From positions 480-41,884 of the forward strand of contig JADGBR010000030.1 in NCBI GenBank assembly GCA_015231405.1: a stretch of DNA of 41,405 nucleotides, read 5' to 3'. Each line of letters starts with the position of its first letter. The stretch's first letter is position 1. Below, one piece after another: positions 15,208 through 24,015 of this stretch. The DNA is from Candidatus Omnitrophota bacterium (GTDB lineage: Bacteria > Omnitrophota > Gorgyraeia > Tantalellales > Tantalellaceae). Position numbers and translations under genes: made by a program. Under the pieces are notes generated by a model, which did not search any database, was not told where the DNA came from, and worked only from the letters and a program-made list of their open reading frames with translations.

Positions 15208-17054
15208 AGAACGCCGTTATTCTCGTGATCTTTCTGGGGATATCCGCCTCGCGAACGGCTTATTGCGGCGAGACGGAGCTGAATGTCTGGGCCGCGGGGG
15301 AAAGCCATAAGATAGACCCCGTCTCGGGCAGGGACTTCAACCCTTTCGCGGCGAAGAATATCGGCGAAAAGAACTACGTATGGGACAGGCGTTCGGGCAC
15401 AGTAACGCTCTACGGCGCAAAGAACGAATACGTATCTTTCCAGATCATCATAACGGCAAAGGACAAGGACGCCGGGAATGTCAACGTCGAGATCTCGGGT
15501 CTTAATGGCGCCGGGGTAATATCCACCGGTGAAATAGAGCTTTTCAGGGAATTTTATACTACGACATGGCACTTGAGCGACTGGCCCCAGCCGACAACGG
15601 GGCTCGGATCCTATCCGGACGCGCTTATCCCTTTTAAAACCCCGAAATTCGGAGCGCCTTTCAATATAAAGAAGAAGACGAACCAGGCGGTATGGGTAGA
15701 TATACGGGTCCCTAAGGAAGCCCCCGCCGGAGAATATACGGGCGAGATATCGGTATCGGCCGGCGGCATAACGGAGGCGAAGTTAAAACTTGTCCTTAAT
15801 GTCTGGGATTTTACCCTGCCGGATGAAAAACACCTCATGTTCTGGTCCAATTACTATATGATCGACAGAATGTACGGAGCCGAGCAGGGCTCGGAGCGTT
15901 ATACCGGGATCGAACAAAGCGTCTGGAAGATAGCGCACGAACACAGGCTTGACGCTTTATTAAGACACGCCCCGATAAGGCCGACGGGTACGGCGGATCA
16001 GTACGGACGGATCACGTTCGATTTCCGGGATTACGCGTACCGCTTAAAGCCTTATCTTAGCGGGGAGCTGTTCAGGGACAAACTGCCGCCCAAAATATTT
16101 TTACTGCCCTTGAGCGGCGGTACAGAGTATACCTGGCCGACGTCGGACGTAGACAGGGACGGGACTTTCAGTTACGCGTGTTCCGAATTCGCCGAATATT
16201 ACAGGGAAATGGGATGGGGTCTCGACAACAGGTATATCTATCTTTCAGATGAACCCGCGCCGGAAATGATACATAAGATAGTTCACGACGCGAAGCTGGT
16301 ACATGAGGCCGACAAAGACCTGAAGACGATGGTCGCGTTGCACGCGGCATTTAACGCCGATACCCTGAATAAACTTTCCGGTTCGGTGGATATGTGGCTT
16401 ATAGACGCGTCTCATTACAATAGCGGATTGCTTAAACCAAGGCAGGAGATCGGGGAAAAGATAGGATTTTATCAGCAGGGCGAACCCTGGTGCGGTAATG
16501 AGAACCTGGATTCGGACGGATTGGGTTTTACAACATGGCCTTGGATAGCTTGGAAATACGGCGTCGACTGTGTTTACCTGTACTCCATGACCGAATGGGA
16601 CGGGCTTGAAACCGGGCATACGGTCTGGGAGTACGCCCATAATAAATCCTGGAGTAATTCCCAGGGCGTCCTTGTATATCCGGGTTACTTCGTTGGTATA
16701 GAAGACGTCGTGGGGTCTATCCGCCTTAAACAGGTAAGAAGAGGCATGCAGGATTATGAGTATATGTACCTGGCGAAGTCTTTAGGGAGGTCTCCCGACG
16801 CGGTCGTCGATTCGATAGTTATCCGCGCGCTGGATGAAACGTCCAAGCCGGGAGGGACGTACGGGGAATGGTCGCATGATCCTGAAGACTGGTTCAACGC
16901 GAGGAAAGACCTGGCGCGTCTTGTCCTCGGCGAAAAGCCCCTTTTTAACAAAATAAAAGGCGTCCCCCCGGAAGGCGCGGTCCAAAGAACGGCGGCGCCC
17001 AAAACCGGTATCAAAAGCAGGATCAAGAACGCGGTAAAAAGGATCATTCAGTAG
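15204..17054 (+). CDS. Secreted GH123-like protein (DUF4091)
   Basis: This 616-residue protein starts with a signal peptide (about 1-21, ending TAYCG) and an N-terminal beta-sandwich (residues 25-205). A TIM-barrel catalytic region follows, with the adjacent acid pair D349-E350 in YLSDEPAPE. That Asp-Glu pair is the catalytic signature of glycoside hydrolase family 123 and related DUF4091 proteins, which cleave beta-linked N-acetylgalactosamine by substrate-assisted catalysis. The late motif GMQDYEYMYLAK is also characteristic. In an exopolysaccharide operon it could trim or release polymer; that is inference. It starts with GTG overlapping the epimerase stop. The C-terminus is basic, with no PEP-CTERM signal. 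Confidence 0.85.
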   Translation: MKNAVILVIFLGISASRTAYCGETELNVWAAGESHKIDPVSGRDFNPFAAKNIGEKNYVWDRRSGTVTLYGAKNEYVSFQIIITAKDKDAGNVNVEISGLNGAGVISTGEIELFREFYTTTWHLSDWPQPTTGLGSYPDALIPFKTPKFGAPFNIKKKTNQAVWVDIRVPKEAPAGEYTGEISVSAGGITEAKLKLVLNVWDFTLPDEKHLMFWSNYYMIDRMYGAEQGSERYTGIEQSVWKIAHEHRLDALLRHAPIRPTGTADQYGRITFDFRDYAYRLKPYLSGELFRDKLPPKIFLLPLSGGTEYTWPTSDVDRDGTFSYACSEFAEYYREMGWGLDNRYIYLSDEPAPEMIHKIVHDAKLVHEADKDLKTMVALHAAFNADTLNKLSGSVDMWLIDASHYNSGLLKPRQEIGEKIGFYQQGEPWCGNENLDSDGLGFTTWPWIAWKYGVDCVYLYSMTEWDGLETGHTVWEYAHNKSWSNSQGVLVYPGYFVGIEDVVGSIRLKQVRRGMQDYEYMYLAKSLGRSPDAVVDSIVIRALDETSKPGGTYGEWSHDPEDWFNARKDLARLVLGEKPLFNKIKGVPPEGAVQRTAAPKTGIKSRIKNAVKRIIQ

Positions 17055-17106
17055 GGACCGCGGGCATTAATGCCGATGACGTGTTTTTAATGAACGGAGG
17101 AGAAAG

Positions 17107-17709
17107 TTGATCAGAGCTATCATAACAAAAGTAAGAGAACTAAGGTTCAGGCGCAGCGTCAGTAACCTTGTTGCGCGCGGCATGAAAATAGGCAGGGGCG
17201 TCCATATCATGCCGGGGGCCAGGTTCGACGACGCTTACGCCTCGCTGATAAGTATCGGCGATAACTGTACGATAGCGGACGGTGTCAAGATACTCGCCCA
17301 TGACGCTTCGATATACCGGGACCTTGGATTGGCCCGGCTGGGCAGGGTTGAGATAAAGAGCAATTCTTTCATAGCGGTCAACGTGAACATTCTCCCGGGC
17401 GTGACCATCGGCCCTAACAGCATAGTCGGGGCCGGAAGCGTAGTTACGCGCGACATCCCGCCGGACAGCGTAGCTTTCGGGAACCCGGCCAAAGTGGTGG
17501 CGGCTAAAAAAGATTATCTGGAGAAACACCTGAAACGCGGCGCCGATTCACCGATCTTCAGGTATGAGGACGTTTTCAGCAAGGCGTCGCCTGGCCCGCT
17601 CGGGACGGAGATGTTCAAGAACGCGTACCTCGCCGGCGGGGAGAAGAGAACGAACCTGGAATGGCTGGACGTTAAAAGGAAAAAATGTCCCATAAAGCGA
17701 GAACATTGA
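17107..17709 (+). CDS. Left-handed beta-helix acyltransferase
   Basis: This 200-residue hexapeptide-repeat protein has the isoleucine-patch pattern ISIGDNCTIADGVKI..., a likely catalytic His in LAHDAS, the VVTRDIPPDSVAFGNPAKVV ending typical of sugar O-acetyltransferases, and a C-terminal tail of about 65 residues. It probably acetylates a sugar of the repeat unit in the cytoplasm. The start is TTG at 17107, chosen because GGAGGAGAAAG precedes it and no closer ATG fits. The gene overlaps the flippase start by 25 bases. The acyl donor and sugar are not identifiable from the sequence. Confidence 0.85.
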   Translation: MIRAIITKVRELRFRRSVSNLVARGMKIGRGVHIMPGARFDDAYASLISIGDNCTIADGVKILAHDASIYRDLGLARLGRVEIKSNSFIAVNVNILPGVTIGPNSIVGAGSVVTRDIPPDSVAFGNPAKVVAAKKDYLEKHLKRGADSPIFRYEDVFSKASPGPLGTEMFKNAYLAGGEKRTNLEWLDVKRKKCPIKREH

Positions 17710-19193
17710 CAAAAGGGTCCATCCTTCGTATGGCCGAATTTTTCTCGGTCGCGGTCGTCACGTTCCTTATGACGCCTTTTATAATAGGCTCATTGGGCGA
17801 CTCGATGTACGGTATATGGATATTTGTCGGGTCATTTCTCGGTTATTACGGGCTCATGGATTTCGGGCTGAGCTCCGCTATGCAAAGGCTGTTATCCAGG
17901 GCCGTAGGGGCAAATGATCCGGACGAGGCGAATAAGGTCATAAATACGGCTTTTCTGGTCTACTTCGTCATAGGGTTGTCCGTTTTCGTCATCTCGATAG
18001 TCGTCGCGGCGGTCGTACCTGGACTTATCAAGAACATAGGGGAAGTGGGCGTTTTTAGGAAAGTCGTGGTTATCCTTGGTCTCAGTTTCGCGATCGGGTT
18101 CCCTCTCAGGGTATTTTTCGGGATATTGGTCTCAAACCTCAGGTATGATCTGATAGTGATAGTCGAGCTTGTTAAGCTCGCCGCGAGGTCGATACTGATC
18201 ATCGTTTATCTGAAAAGCGGGCATGGGATAGTCTCGATGGCCTGGATAATGCTCGCGACCGAGATCGGGGGAAATTGCGCGAATATCCTCGCCGTCAGGC
18301 ATCTTTTTAAAAATAACGTATTTTCGGCGAGGCTCTTCGCCCCAGGCAAGGTAAGGGAGCTTTTCGGCTACAGTTTCTACACTTTCATCGCGCAGATAGC
18401 CGATCAGTTGAGGTTCAATATCGATAATCTGGTCATCATAACTTTCATAGGGCTCGGCTCCGTCACGGTATATTCGATAGCATTCCGTTTAATAAAATAT
18501 TTTATGCAGTTCATCTCGGCCGGGGTCGGCATTTTTATGCCTGTATTCAGCCAGTACGAAGCGGCCGGGGATTATGTCTCCATACGGGAAAAGCTTATCT
18601 TTACGACGAAAATAAGCGCGTATCTCTCGGTCCTCACGGGAGGGATATTGATCCTTTTCGGGAAAGCCTTCATCCATATATGGGTGGGGGCCGCGTATCT
18701 CCCGGCCTATCCCGTTTTGGTCGTATTGACGATACCTATCGTGATAGCGCTCATGCAAAACCCGTCGTTGCAGGTGATATACGGATTGTCTAAACACAGG
18801 TACGTCGCGGTAGTGAGCTCCGTAGAAGGGGTAGTGAATCTGGTCCTCTCCGTTATGCTCGTGGGGAAGATGGGGCTCATAGGCGTGGCTCTGGGAACCG
18901 CCATCCCGATGATAATAGTGAACGTGTTCATATATCCCCGTTATGTGTGCCGGTTAGTAGGGTTACCCGTGTCGAAGTACTATTATCATGTATTGGCGCC
19001 GGTCCTTGTAAAAGGGACGCTGATCGTGGCGGTTTTCGGATCGATCCTTAAGAACAGGATGATCTCCGGTTACGCCGAAATGGCCGTAATGGTCCTGGCC
19101 CTGGTAGTTGTGTTCGGCGCTTTATGTACGTGGTTAGGGTTCGATCGTCTTGAAAGAGGTCATTTCCGGAAACTGATATTCAAATATGGCTGA
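17685..19193 (+). CDS. Polysaccharide flippase (Wzx/MOP superfamily)
   Basis: This 502-residue integral membrane protein has about twelve to fourteen hydrophobic helices spread over its length and the first-helix pattern of the polysaccharide transporter family (TKGSILRMAEFFSVAVVTFL). It should move lipid-linked repeat units across the inner membrane, between the priming and transferase steps in the cytoplasm and polymerisation in the periplasm. It begins inside the end of the acyltransferase gene (25-base overlap), with an AAAAGGAAAA site. Fifteen bases separate it from the methyltransferase. Its presence, with a Wzy/WaaL-like protein and Wzz, indicates a Wzx/Wzy-type route and not an ABC-transporter route. 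Confidence 0.93.
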   Translation: MSHKARTLTKGSILRMAEFFSVAVVTFLMTPFIIGSLGDSMYGIWIFVGSFLGYYGLMDFGLSSAMQRLLSRAVGANDPDEANKVINTAFLVYFVIGLSVFVISIVVAAVVPGLIKNIGEVGVFRKVVVILGLSFAIGFPLRVFFGILVSNLRYDLIVIVELVKLAARSILIIVYLKSGHGIVSMAWIMLATEIGGNCANILAVRHLFKNNVFSARLFAPGKVRELFGYSFYTFIAQIADQLRFNIDNLVIITFIGLGSVTVYSIAFRLIKYFMQFISAGVGIFMPVFSQYEAAGDYVSIREKLIFTTKISAYLSVLTGGILILFGKAFIHIWVGAAYLPAYPVLVVLTIPIVIALMQNPSLQVIYGLSKHRYVAVVSSVEGVVNLVLSVMLVGKMGLIGVALGTAIPMIIVNVFIYPRYVCRLVGLPVSKYYYHVLAPVLVKGTLIVAVFGSILKNRMISGYAEMAVMVLALVVVFGALCTWLGFDRLERGHFRKLIFKYG

Positions 19194-19208
19194 CGCGAAA
19201 GGAGAAAA

Positions 19209-20024
19209 ATGGAGCTTCTGTTCACCGGCGAGAGGTTAGTACCGGATAAATTCTCACGCACCCACCCATTGTATGTGGAGCATATCACGCGATACATGTT
19301 CGCCGCGCCCTATGTTAAAGGCAAGAAAGTGCTCGACGCCGCCTGCGGATGCGGTTACGGCGCGGAATATCTTTCCAAAAGCGCTTCCGAGATCAAAGGG
19401 ATAGATATATCCCAGGAAGCTATCGGGTATTGTAAGGAGCATTACGGCGAAGGGAGCGTGGAGTATTACCGGATGGATTGCTGCGGCATGGATTTTCCCG
19501 ACGGCGCCTTTGACGTGGTGGTCGCGTTCGAGTTCATAGAGCATATAGCGGAACAGGCAAGCTTTCTGAACGAGGTGGCCAGAGTCCTCGCGAAAGGCGG
19601 GACGTTCATCGTCTCGACCCCGAATAAAACACGGTATTTGGAAGTCGATAACCCCTACCATGTATCCAATATGGATGTGAACGAATTCGAGAAAGTGCTG
19701 GGCTCGAATTTCGGGCAGGTAAAGATCTATGGGCAAAAGCCCACTCCGATGGCTCTCATTAGAAAAAAACTTGTTTTCATCCAGGCGGAACTGGAGGACG
19801 TGAAGTCCAAGCTGGATAACCTGCCGTTATATCTCATCAAGAAGCTCGTACCCGGAAAGGTCAAAGACACGATGAAAAAGGCAATGAACGGCGATCCGTC
19901 GAAAAATGGAACTGGAGGGCCGTTGGTTCTCTCCGACGTTTATCCGATGGCGGCCGAAGAGATAGAGATATCGGATGAACGCCTGGAAGAGTCCGACTAT
20001 CTGGTCGGCGTATGCCGAAAATAA
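19209..20024 (+). CDS. Class I SAM-dependent methyltransferase
   Basis: This 271-residue protein has the SAM-binding glycine loop VLDAACGCGYGAEYL (motif I), an acidic motif II (IKGIDIS), and FDVVVAFEFIEHI (motif post-I/IV) of the Methyltransf_11 type. The N-terminal FTGERLVPD opening is common in methyltransferases placed inside glycan gene clusters. It probably methylates a sugar or a glycan intermediate. AAAGGAGAAAA precedes the ATG. About 70 extra C-terminal residues beyond the core fold (a helical lid-like region) may set specificity. The acceptor is unknown. Confidence 0.88.
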   Translation: MELLFTGERLVPDKFSRTHPLYVEHITRYMFAAPYVKGKKVLDAACGCGYGAEYLSKSASEIKGIDISQEAIGYCKEHYGEGSVEYYRMDCCGMDFPDGAFDVVVAFEFIEHIAEQASFLNEVARVLAKGGTFIVSTPNKTRYLEVDNPYHVSNMDVNEFEKVLGSNFGQVKIYGQKPTPMALIRKKLVFIQAELEDVKSKLDNLPLYLIKKLVPGKVKDTMKKAMNGDPSKNGTGGPLVLSDVYPMAAEEIEISDERLEESDYLVGVCRK

Positions 20025-20033
20025 GGACCTGTT

Positions 20034-22220
20034 ATGGATAGCCCGAAAATAGCCGTGATCATACTTAACTGGAACAGGCTCGAGGATATTATCGAATGTC
20101 TGGGGTCTGTCCTTGAAATAGACTATCCGAAATACGAGGTTATCGTGGTTGATAACGCTTCCACCGACGGGTCCGCGGATGAAATTGCGGGTAAATTTCC
20201 GGGAGTTACGCTCGTAAGGAACGGAAGGAACCTGGGTTACGCCGAAGGGAACAATGTCGGGATCAGGTACGCTCTGGGGAACGGGTATGAATATATAGTT
20301 CTACTGAATAACGACACCGTGGTCGAGCCGTGTTTTCTGGAGAGGATGCTCTCGGAATTCACGAATAACGCCAATTTAGGGCTGCTCTCCCCCAGGATCT
20401 ATAATTTCTACCGTCCCGAGGCGCTTGAGTCGGCGGGATTGTCAATTGACATAGATACCGGGGACTCCCGGTTCAGCGGCGCCAAAGACCGGTATAACTC
20501 CCTGTCGGGCGCTGCCTTAATGATCAAAAGCCGTTATCTGGAAAAAGTGGGGTTTCTGGACGGACGGTTCTTCCTTTACTATGAAGATGCCGACCTCTGC
20601 ATGAGGTTCGCCGAAAAAGGGTATGAGATAAAGGTAGCGGAAGAGGTTTCTGTCCGGCATAAACACGGCGAAATGAAACCGAACACCCACTCCCTGACGA
20701 GTCTATATTACTCGACCAGGAATAAAAGATTGTTCTGCGAGAAGAGGAAGACAAGGGATCTCGGGTGGCTCATTAAAGACTATTTGGCGGGGAACGCGAA
20801 GGGCTATTTCCACTATTGCCGGTATAAGGAGAGGGATCAGGCGTTAGCCATACTTAGCGGCATGATCGACGGGATGCGCGGGAAGTACGGAAAGGCGCGG
20901 TACTCCGGAGGCGTGAAGGCTTTTGCCCGGGTCATTACTACGCTTTTCGTGAACATTTTCAGGTCATTGAGAAGTCTGAAACAAAAGCTTTCCCGGATCT
21001 TCCCGCGTTATGATCCTGCTTGTCCCGCCGGCGGCATTGATACTCTTTTTGTTTCGCATACATCATATCTGGGGGGATCGGAAAGGGCGCTATTGTCCGT
21101 TATGGGCGAAATGAACAAAAGGAACGCCCGGATACAAGCGGTGCTTCCGTCGGAGGGCCCGTTAAAGGATCAATGTGAAAAAAAAGGCATACGCGTAGTC
21201 ATCGTCCCCCTGAAACGGTGGATCATGTTCCCGTACGAGCATTGTTTTAAAAATACCGTCATATTCTGGGTCGGGTTGCCGGCGAGGGTAGCGTGTTTAA
21301 TGGGCGTTATAAGGAAGGACAAAGCGGCCGTCGTGTTGACAAATACCGTCACAACGATCGACGGCGCCATCGCCGCGAAACTTTCGGGTGTTCCCCATGT
21401 GTGGCATATCCATGAAATGCTCTCCGGAAATTCGCCGCTTGTATGGCGTCTGCCCGTAAAAGTGATTTGGAAGATCGTCGAAAAGTTGTCCGACGCCATA
21501 ATTGTTCCCTCGGAAACGGTCAAAGATCATATTTCAGGCTTTATCGGGAAGAATGACAAGATCAAAGTGATCTATAACGGTGTGGAAACACGGGAAGACG
21601 GTGAAAAAGAGCTGTACGATGTTCCTAAAGTCCGGGGGTGGGGCATGAGACCGTTTGAAGAGAGGCGGGTCGCGGCTATAGGTTCAATAAACGAAAGCAA
21701 AGGTTATTTCGACTTTGTTGAAGCGGCAACGCTCGTCAGCTCGCGGGTGAACGATGTTACATATTACGTAGCGGGGACGGGAAGCGACGCGACGGTCGAA
21801 AAGTTGAAGCTCCGGCTTGAAAGATCCAATATGCTCGGGAAATTCCGTTTTCTGGGGCAAATTGAGAACTCAAGGCGCCTCCTGGCGGATGTCGATCTTG
21901 TGGTGTGCCCATCATGGGAAGAGTCATTTTCGCGTGTATCCGTCGAAGCGATGATGGAAGGGAAACCCGTTGTCGCGACGAAATGCGGCGGACCCGAAGA
22001 AATAATCGTGGACGGAGAGACCGGGTACCTGGTGGCGAAGAAGTCGCCTGCCGATATCGCGAAAGCTATGGTAAAGGTCCTTTCCGATCCGGAAAGGGCG
22101 AAACAAATGGGCCTGGCGGGAAGAAAACGCGCGGTAGAATTATTCAATATGGAAAAGTGCGTTTCCAGCACCGAAAGCCTGTTGAAAAGTGTTTGTAACA
22201 AAAAAAGCGTATCCGTTTGA
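20034..22220 (+). CDS. GT2-GT4 bifunctional glycosyltransferase
   Basis: The 728-residue protein joins two transferases. Residues 3-300 are a GT2/GT-A domain: VIILNWNRLEDIIECLGSVL, VVDNASTDGS, LLNNDTVV as the metal site, and YYEDADLCMR. It resembles rhamnosyltransferase-type enzymes. Residues 334-725 are a GT4/GT-B domain: SHTSYLGGSERALLS, HIHEM, VIYNGVE, and the nucleotide-sugar-binding EESFSRVSVEAMMEGKPVV. No membrane helix separates them. Two domains in one chain could add two successive sugars. The start at 20034 lies nine bases after the methyltransferase stop. Donor sugars are not identifiable. Confidence 0.9.
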   Translation: MDSPKIAVIILNWNRLEDIIECLGSVLEIDYPKYEVIVVDNASTDGSADEIAGKFPGVTLVRNGRNLGYAEGNNVGIRYALGNGYEYIVLLNNDTVVEPCFLERMLSEFTNNANLGLLSPRIYNFYRPEALESAGLSIDIDTGDSRFSGAKDRYNSLSGAALMIKSRYLEKVGFLDGRFFLYYEDADLCMRFAEKGYEIKVAEEVSVRHKHGEMKPNTHSLTSLYYSTRNKRLFCEKRKTRDLGWLIKDYLAGNAKGYFHYCRYKERDQALAILSGMIDGMRGKYGKARYSGGVKAFARVITTLFVNIFRSLRSLKQKLSRIFPRYDPACPAGGIDTLFVSHTSYLGGSERALLSVMGEMNKRNARIQAVLPSEGPLKDQCEKKGIRVVIVPLKRWIMFPYEHCFKNTVIFWVGLPARVACLMGVIRKDKAAVVLTNTVTTIDGAIAAKLSGVPHVWHIHEMLSGNSPLVWRLPVKVIWKIVEKLSDAIIVPSETVKDHISGFIGKNDKIKVIYNGVETREDGEKELYDVPKVRGWGMRPFEERRVAAIGSINESKGYFDFVEAATLVSSRVNDVTYYVAGTGSDATVEKLKLRLERSNMLGKFRFLGQIENSRRLLADVDLVVCPSWEESFSRVSVEAMMEGKPVVATKCGGPEEIIVDGETGYLVAKKSPADIAKAMVKVLSDPERAKQMGLAGRKRAVELFNMEKCVSSTESLLKSVCNKKSVSV

Positions 22221-22235
22221 TAAAAGGGTCTGGCT

Positions 22236-23105
22236 ATGGACAAAGATAAGAAGCCCCTGGTCTCGATCGTGATCCTGACGAAGGACGGAGGCGAGACTTT
22301 AAAGGAATCGGTAAAAATGATATTTAAGCAGGAGACGCGGTTCACGTACGAGCTCATTGCCGTCGATTCAGGATCGACCGACGGTACGGTGGAATTCCTG
22401 AAAAGCAGTCAGGCCAGGGTCATCGAGATAGAACCCCGTGAATTCCGTTTCGGACCCACCAGGGACCTGGGGTTCAGCAAAGCGAACGGGGAATGCGTCG
22501 TCACGATATCGCAGGATGTGGTCCCGGCGGACAGAGGATGGCTGGAAAAAATAGCGGCTCCTATCCTCTGTAAAGAGGCGGACGTAGTACAGGGAGTCGA
22601 GGAATATCCGCGGGATAAAGACGTTTTCTACTGGATAAGGACGGGGTCCTTCTGTTTTACTTCCGAAAGGGATGAGTTCAGGAAGAAATACGGCGAGATC
22701 GGATTTTCGTGCACTAATATCGCGATCAGGCGGTCGGTCTGGGATAAGACAAGATTCGGCGACGCGCCCATGAGCGAGGACCAGGGATTGCAGAAAAAGA
22801 TCTATTCATCCGGATACCGTATCATAAAAGAAAAGAAAGCCCTCGTGTATCACGGCCATATGTACGACCTCAAGGGCCTCATGAAACGGTGCGAGAACGA
22901 AGGGTTCGGCTGGAAATATCTTGGTGAAAAATATTCGGTGAAAAAGATAGTGAAAGACCTTACAACGAAAAGATGGATATACGGCGAACTCATCCGTGGG
23001 ATCGCTCAGGGAAAAATAAGGAACATGGCGGAGCTGTTATTCGTTTTCATAAGGCCCCTGGCTATTTATAAAGGTAACAGGTTCAACGACAGGTACAAAT
23101 ACTAG
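22236..23105 (+). CDS. GT2 glycosyltransferase
   Basis: This 289-residue GT-A transferase has the opening SIVILTKDGGETLKES, AVDSGSTDGT for nucleotide binding, ISQDVVPAD in place of the usual DXD metal motif, and SEDQGLQKKI as the probable catalytic-base region. It belongs to the rhamnosyl/rhamnan-type GT2 group by this spacing. It acts in the cytoplasm on lipid-linked sugar. There is no membrane helix. It follows the fused transferase after 15 bases and precedes another GT2 after six, so the three are surely translated from one message. Its donor and acceptor are unknown. Confidence 0.9.
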   Translation: MDKDKKPLVSIVILTKDGGETLKESVKMIFKQETRFTYELIAVDSGSTDGTVEFLKSSQARVIEIEPREFRFGPTRDLGFSKANGECVVTISQDVVPADRGWLEKIAAPILCKEADVVQGVEEYPRDKDVFYWIRTGSFCFTSERDEFRKKYGEIGFSCTNIAIRRSVWDKTRFGDAPMSEDQGLQKKIYSSGYRIIKEKKALVYHGHMYDLKGLMKRCENEGFGWKYLGEKYSVKKIVKDLTTKRWIYGELIRGIAQGKIRNMAELLFVFIRPLAIYKGNRFNDRYKY

Positions 23106-23111
23106 GAAAAA

Positions 23112-24014
23112 ATGGATGACCGTAAAATAACGGTAAGCGTAATTATCCCGACATACAATAACGCCGGCTATATCGCAAGCGCGGTGACGAGCGTTCTCGT
23201 CCAGACCTGTCAGGAATATGAGATCATAGTCGTGGATGACGGGTCCACGGACGAGACAATGAAAGTGCTGGAGCCGTATATCAAAAGCCGCGCCGTAAGA
23301 TATACCTGCCAGGAAAATCAAGGGGTCTCCTGTGCCAGGAACAAAGGCATCAAAATGTCGAACGGTGAGTTAGTGGCGTTTCTTGACGCCGACGACATGT
23401 GGATGGCCAATAAGCTCGAGCTCGAGCTCGAGGCTTTCCGCGCGCATCCCGACGCCGGCATTATCCACGCCGATATACGGAAGGTATTCAGCGATAACAG
23501 TATTTCCCGCCCATGCCGGTACGGCCTGTCGGGCGATGAGGTGGGGAAGCATTCAGGGGACGTGTTCAACGATTTTCTGTCGCGCGAGATCTACATATCG
23601 TGCTCCACCGTGATGGTAAGAAAAGAGTGTTTTGATAACGTGGGCTTATTTGACGAGAACCTTTCCAGGCTGGGATTCGAGGATTTTGATATGTGGCTCA
23701 GGATACTCAGGTATTACCAGGCGTATTACATCGACGAAGCGATCGCTTTGTACAGAGTGCGCGAGAACAGCATGACGAGGGACAGGGCGAAAATGCAAAG
23801 AGGCCATGAGTATGTGATCGCGAAAATAACGGATAAGTTCGGGGTTTCGGAGGAACTTAGGCGAAAAGCGTCTAAAGCGATGATGAAGGAGTGGGGAATG
23901 GGCAGGTACGGTCTTATTAACCCCATGCATGAATCCCTCAGGCGATGCAGGTCTAAATTATTATTCGTCACGAAGCCGGGATTCGGTGCCTGGCATTCGG
24001 GGAGGGTAGGTTAG
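23112..24014 (+). CDS. GT2 glycosyltransferase
   Basis: This 300-residue GT-A transferase is a clean family member: VSVIIPTYNNAGYIASAV, IIVVDDGSTDET, ENQGVSCARNKGI and the metal site AFLDADDMW, with GFEDFDMWLRI as the catalytic-base segment. A short 6-bp repeat encodes LELELE just after the DXD site. It is about 45 residues longer at the C-terminus than the catalytic core, without a membrane helix. It lies six bases after the preceding GT2 gene, with AGGA as a weak ribosome-binding site, and one base before the ligase/polymerase gene. Confidence 0.92.
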   Translation: MDDRKITVSVIIPTYNNAGYIASAVTSVLVQTCQEYEIIVVDDGSTDETMKVLEPYIKSRAVRYTCQENQGVSCARNKGIKMSNGELVAFLDADDMWMANKLELELEAFRAHPDAGIIHADIRKVFSDNSISRPCRYGLSGDEVGKHSGDVFNDFLSREIYISCSTVMVRKECFDNVGLFDENLSRLGFEDFDMWLRILRYYQAYYIDEAIALYRVRENSMTRDRAKMQRGHEYVIAKITDKFGVSEELRRKASKAMMKEWGMGRYGLINPMHESLRRCRSKLLFVTKPGFGAWHSGRVG

Positions 24015-24015
24015 T

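Noticed and set aside
23412-23434. Short 6-bp repeat GAGCTC in a GT2 gene as a variable tract
   Set aside because: It is only about three units and keeps frame in any copy number, so it has little regulatory meaning.
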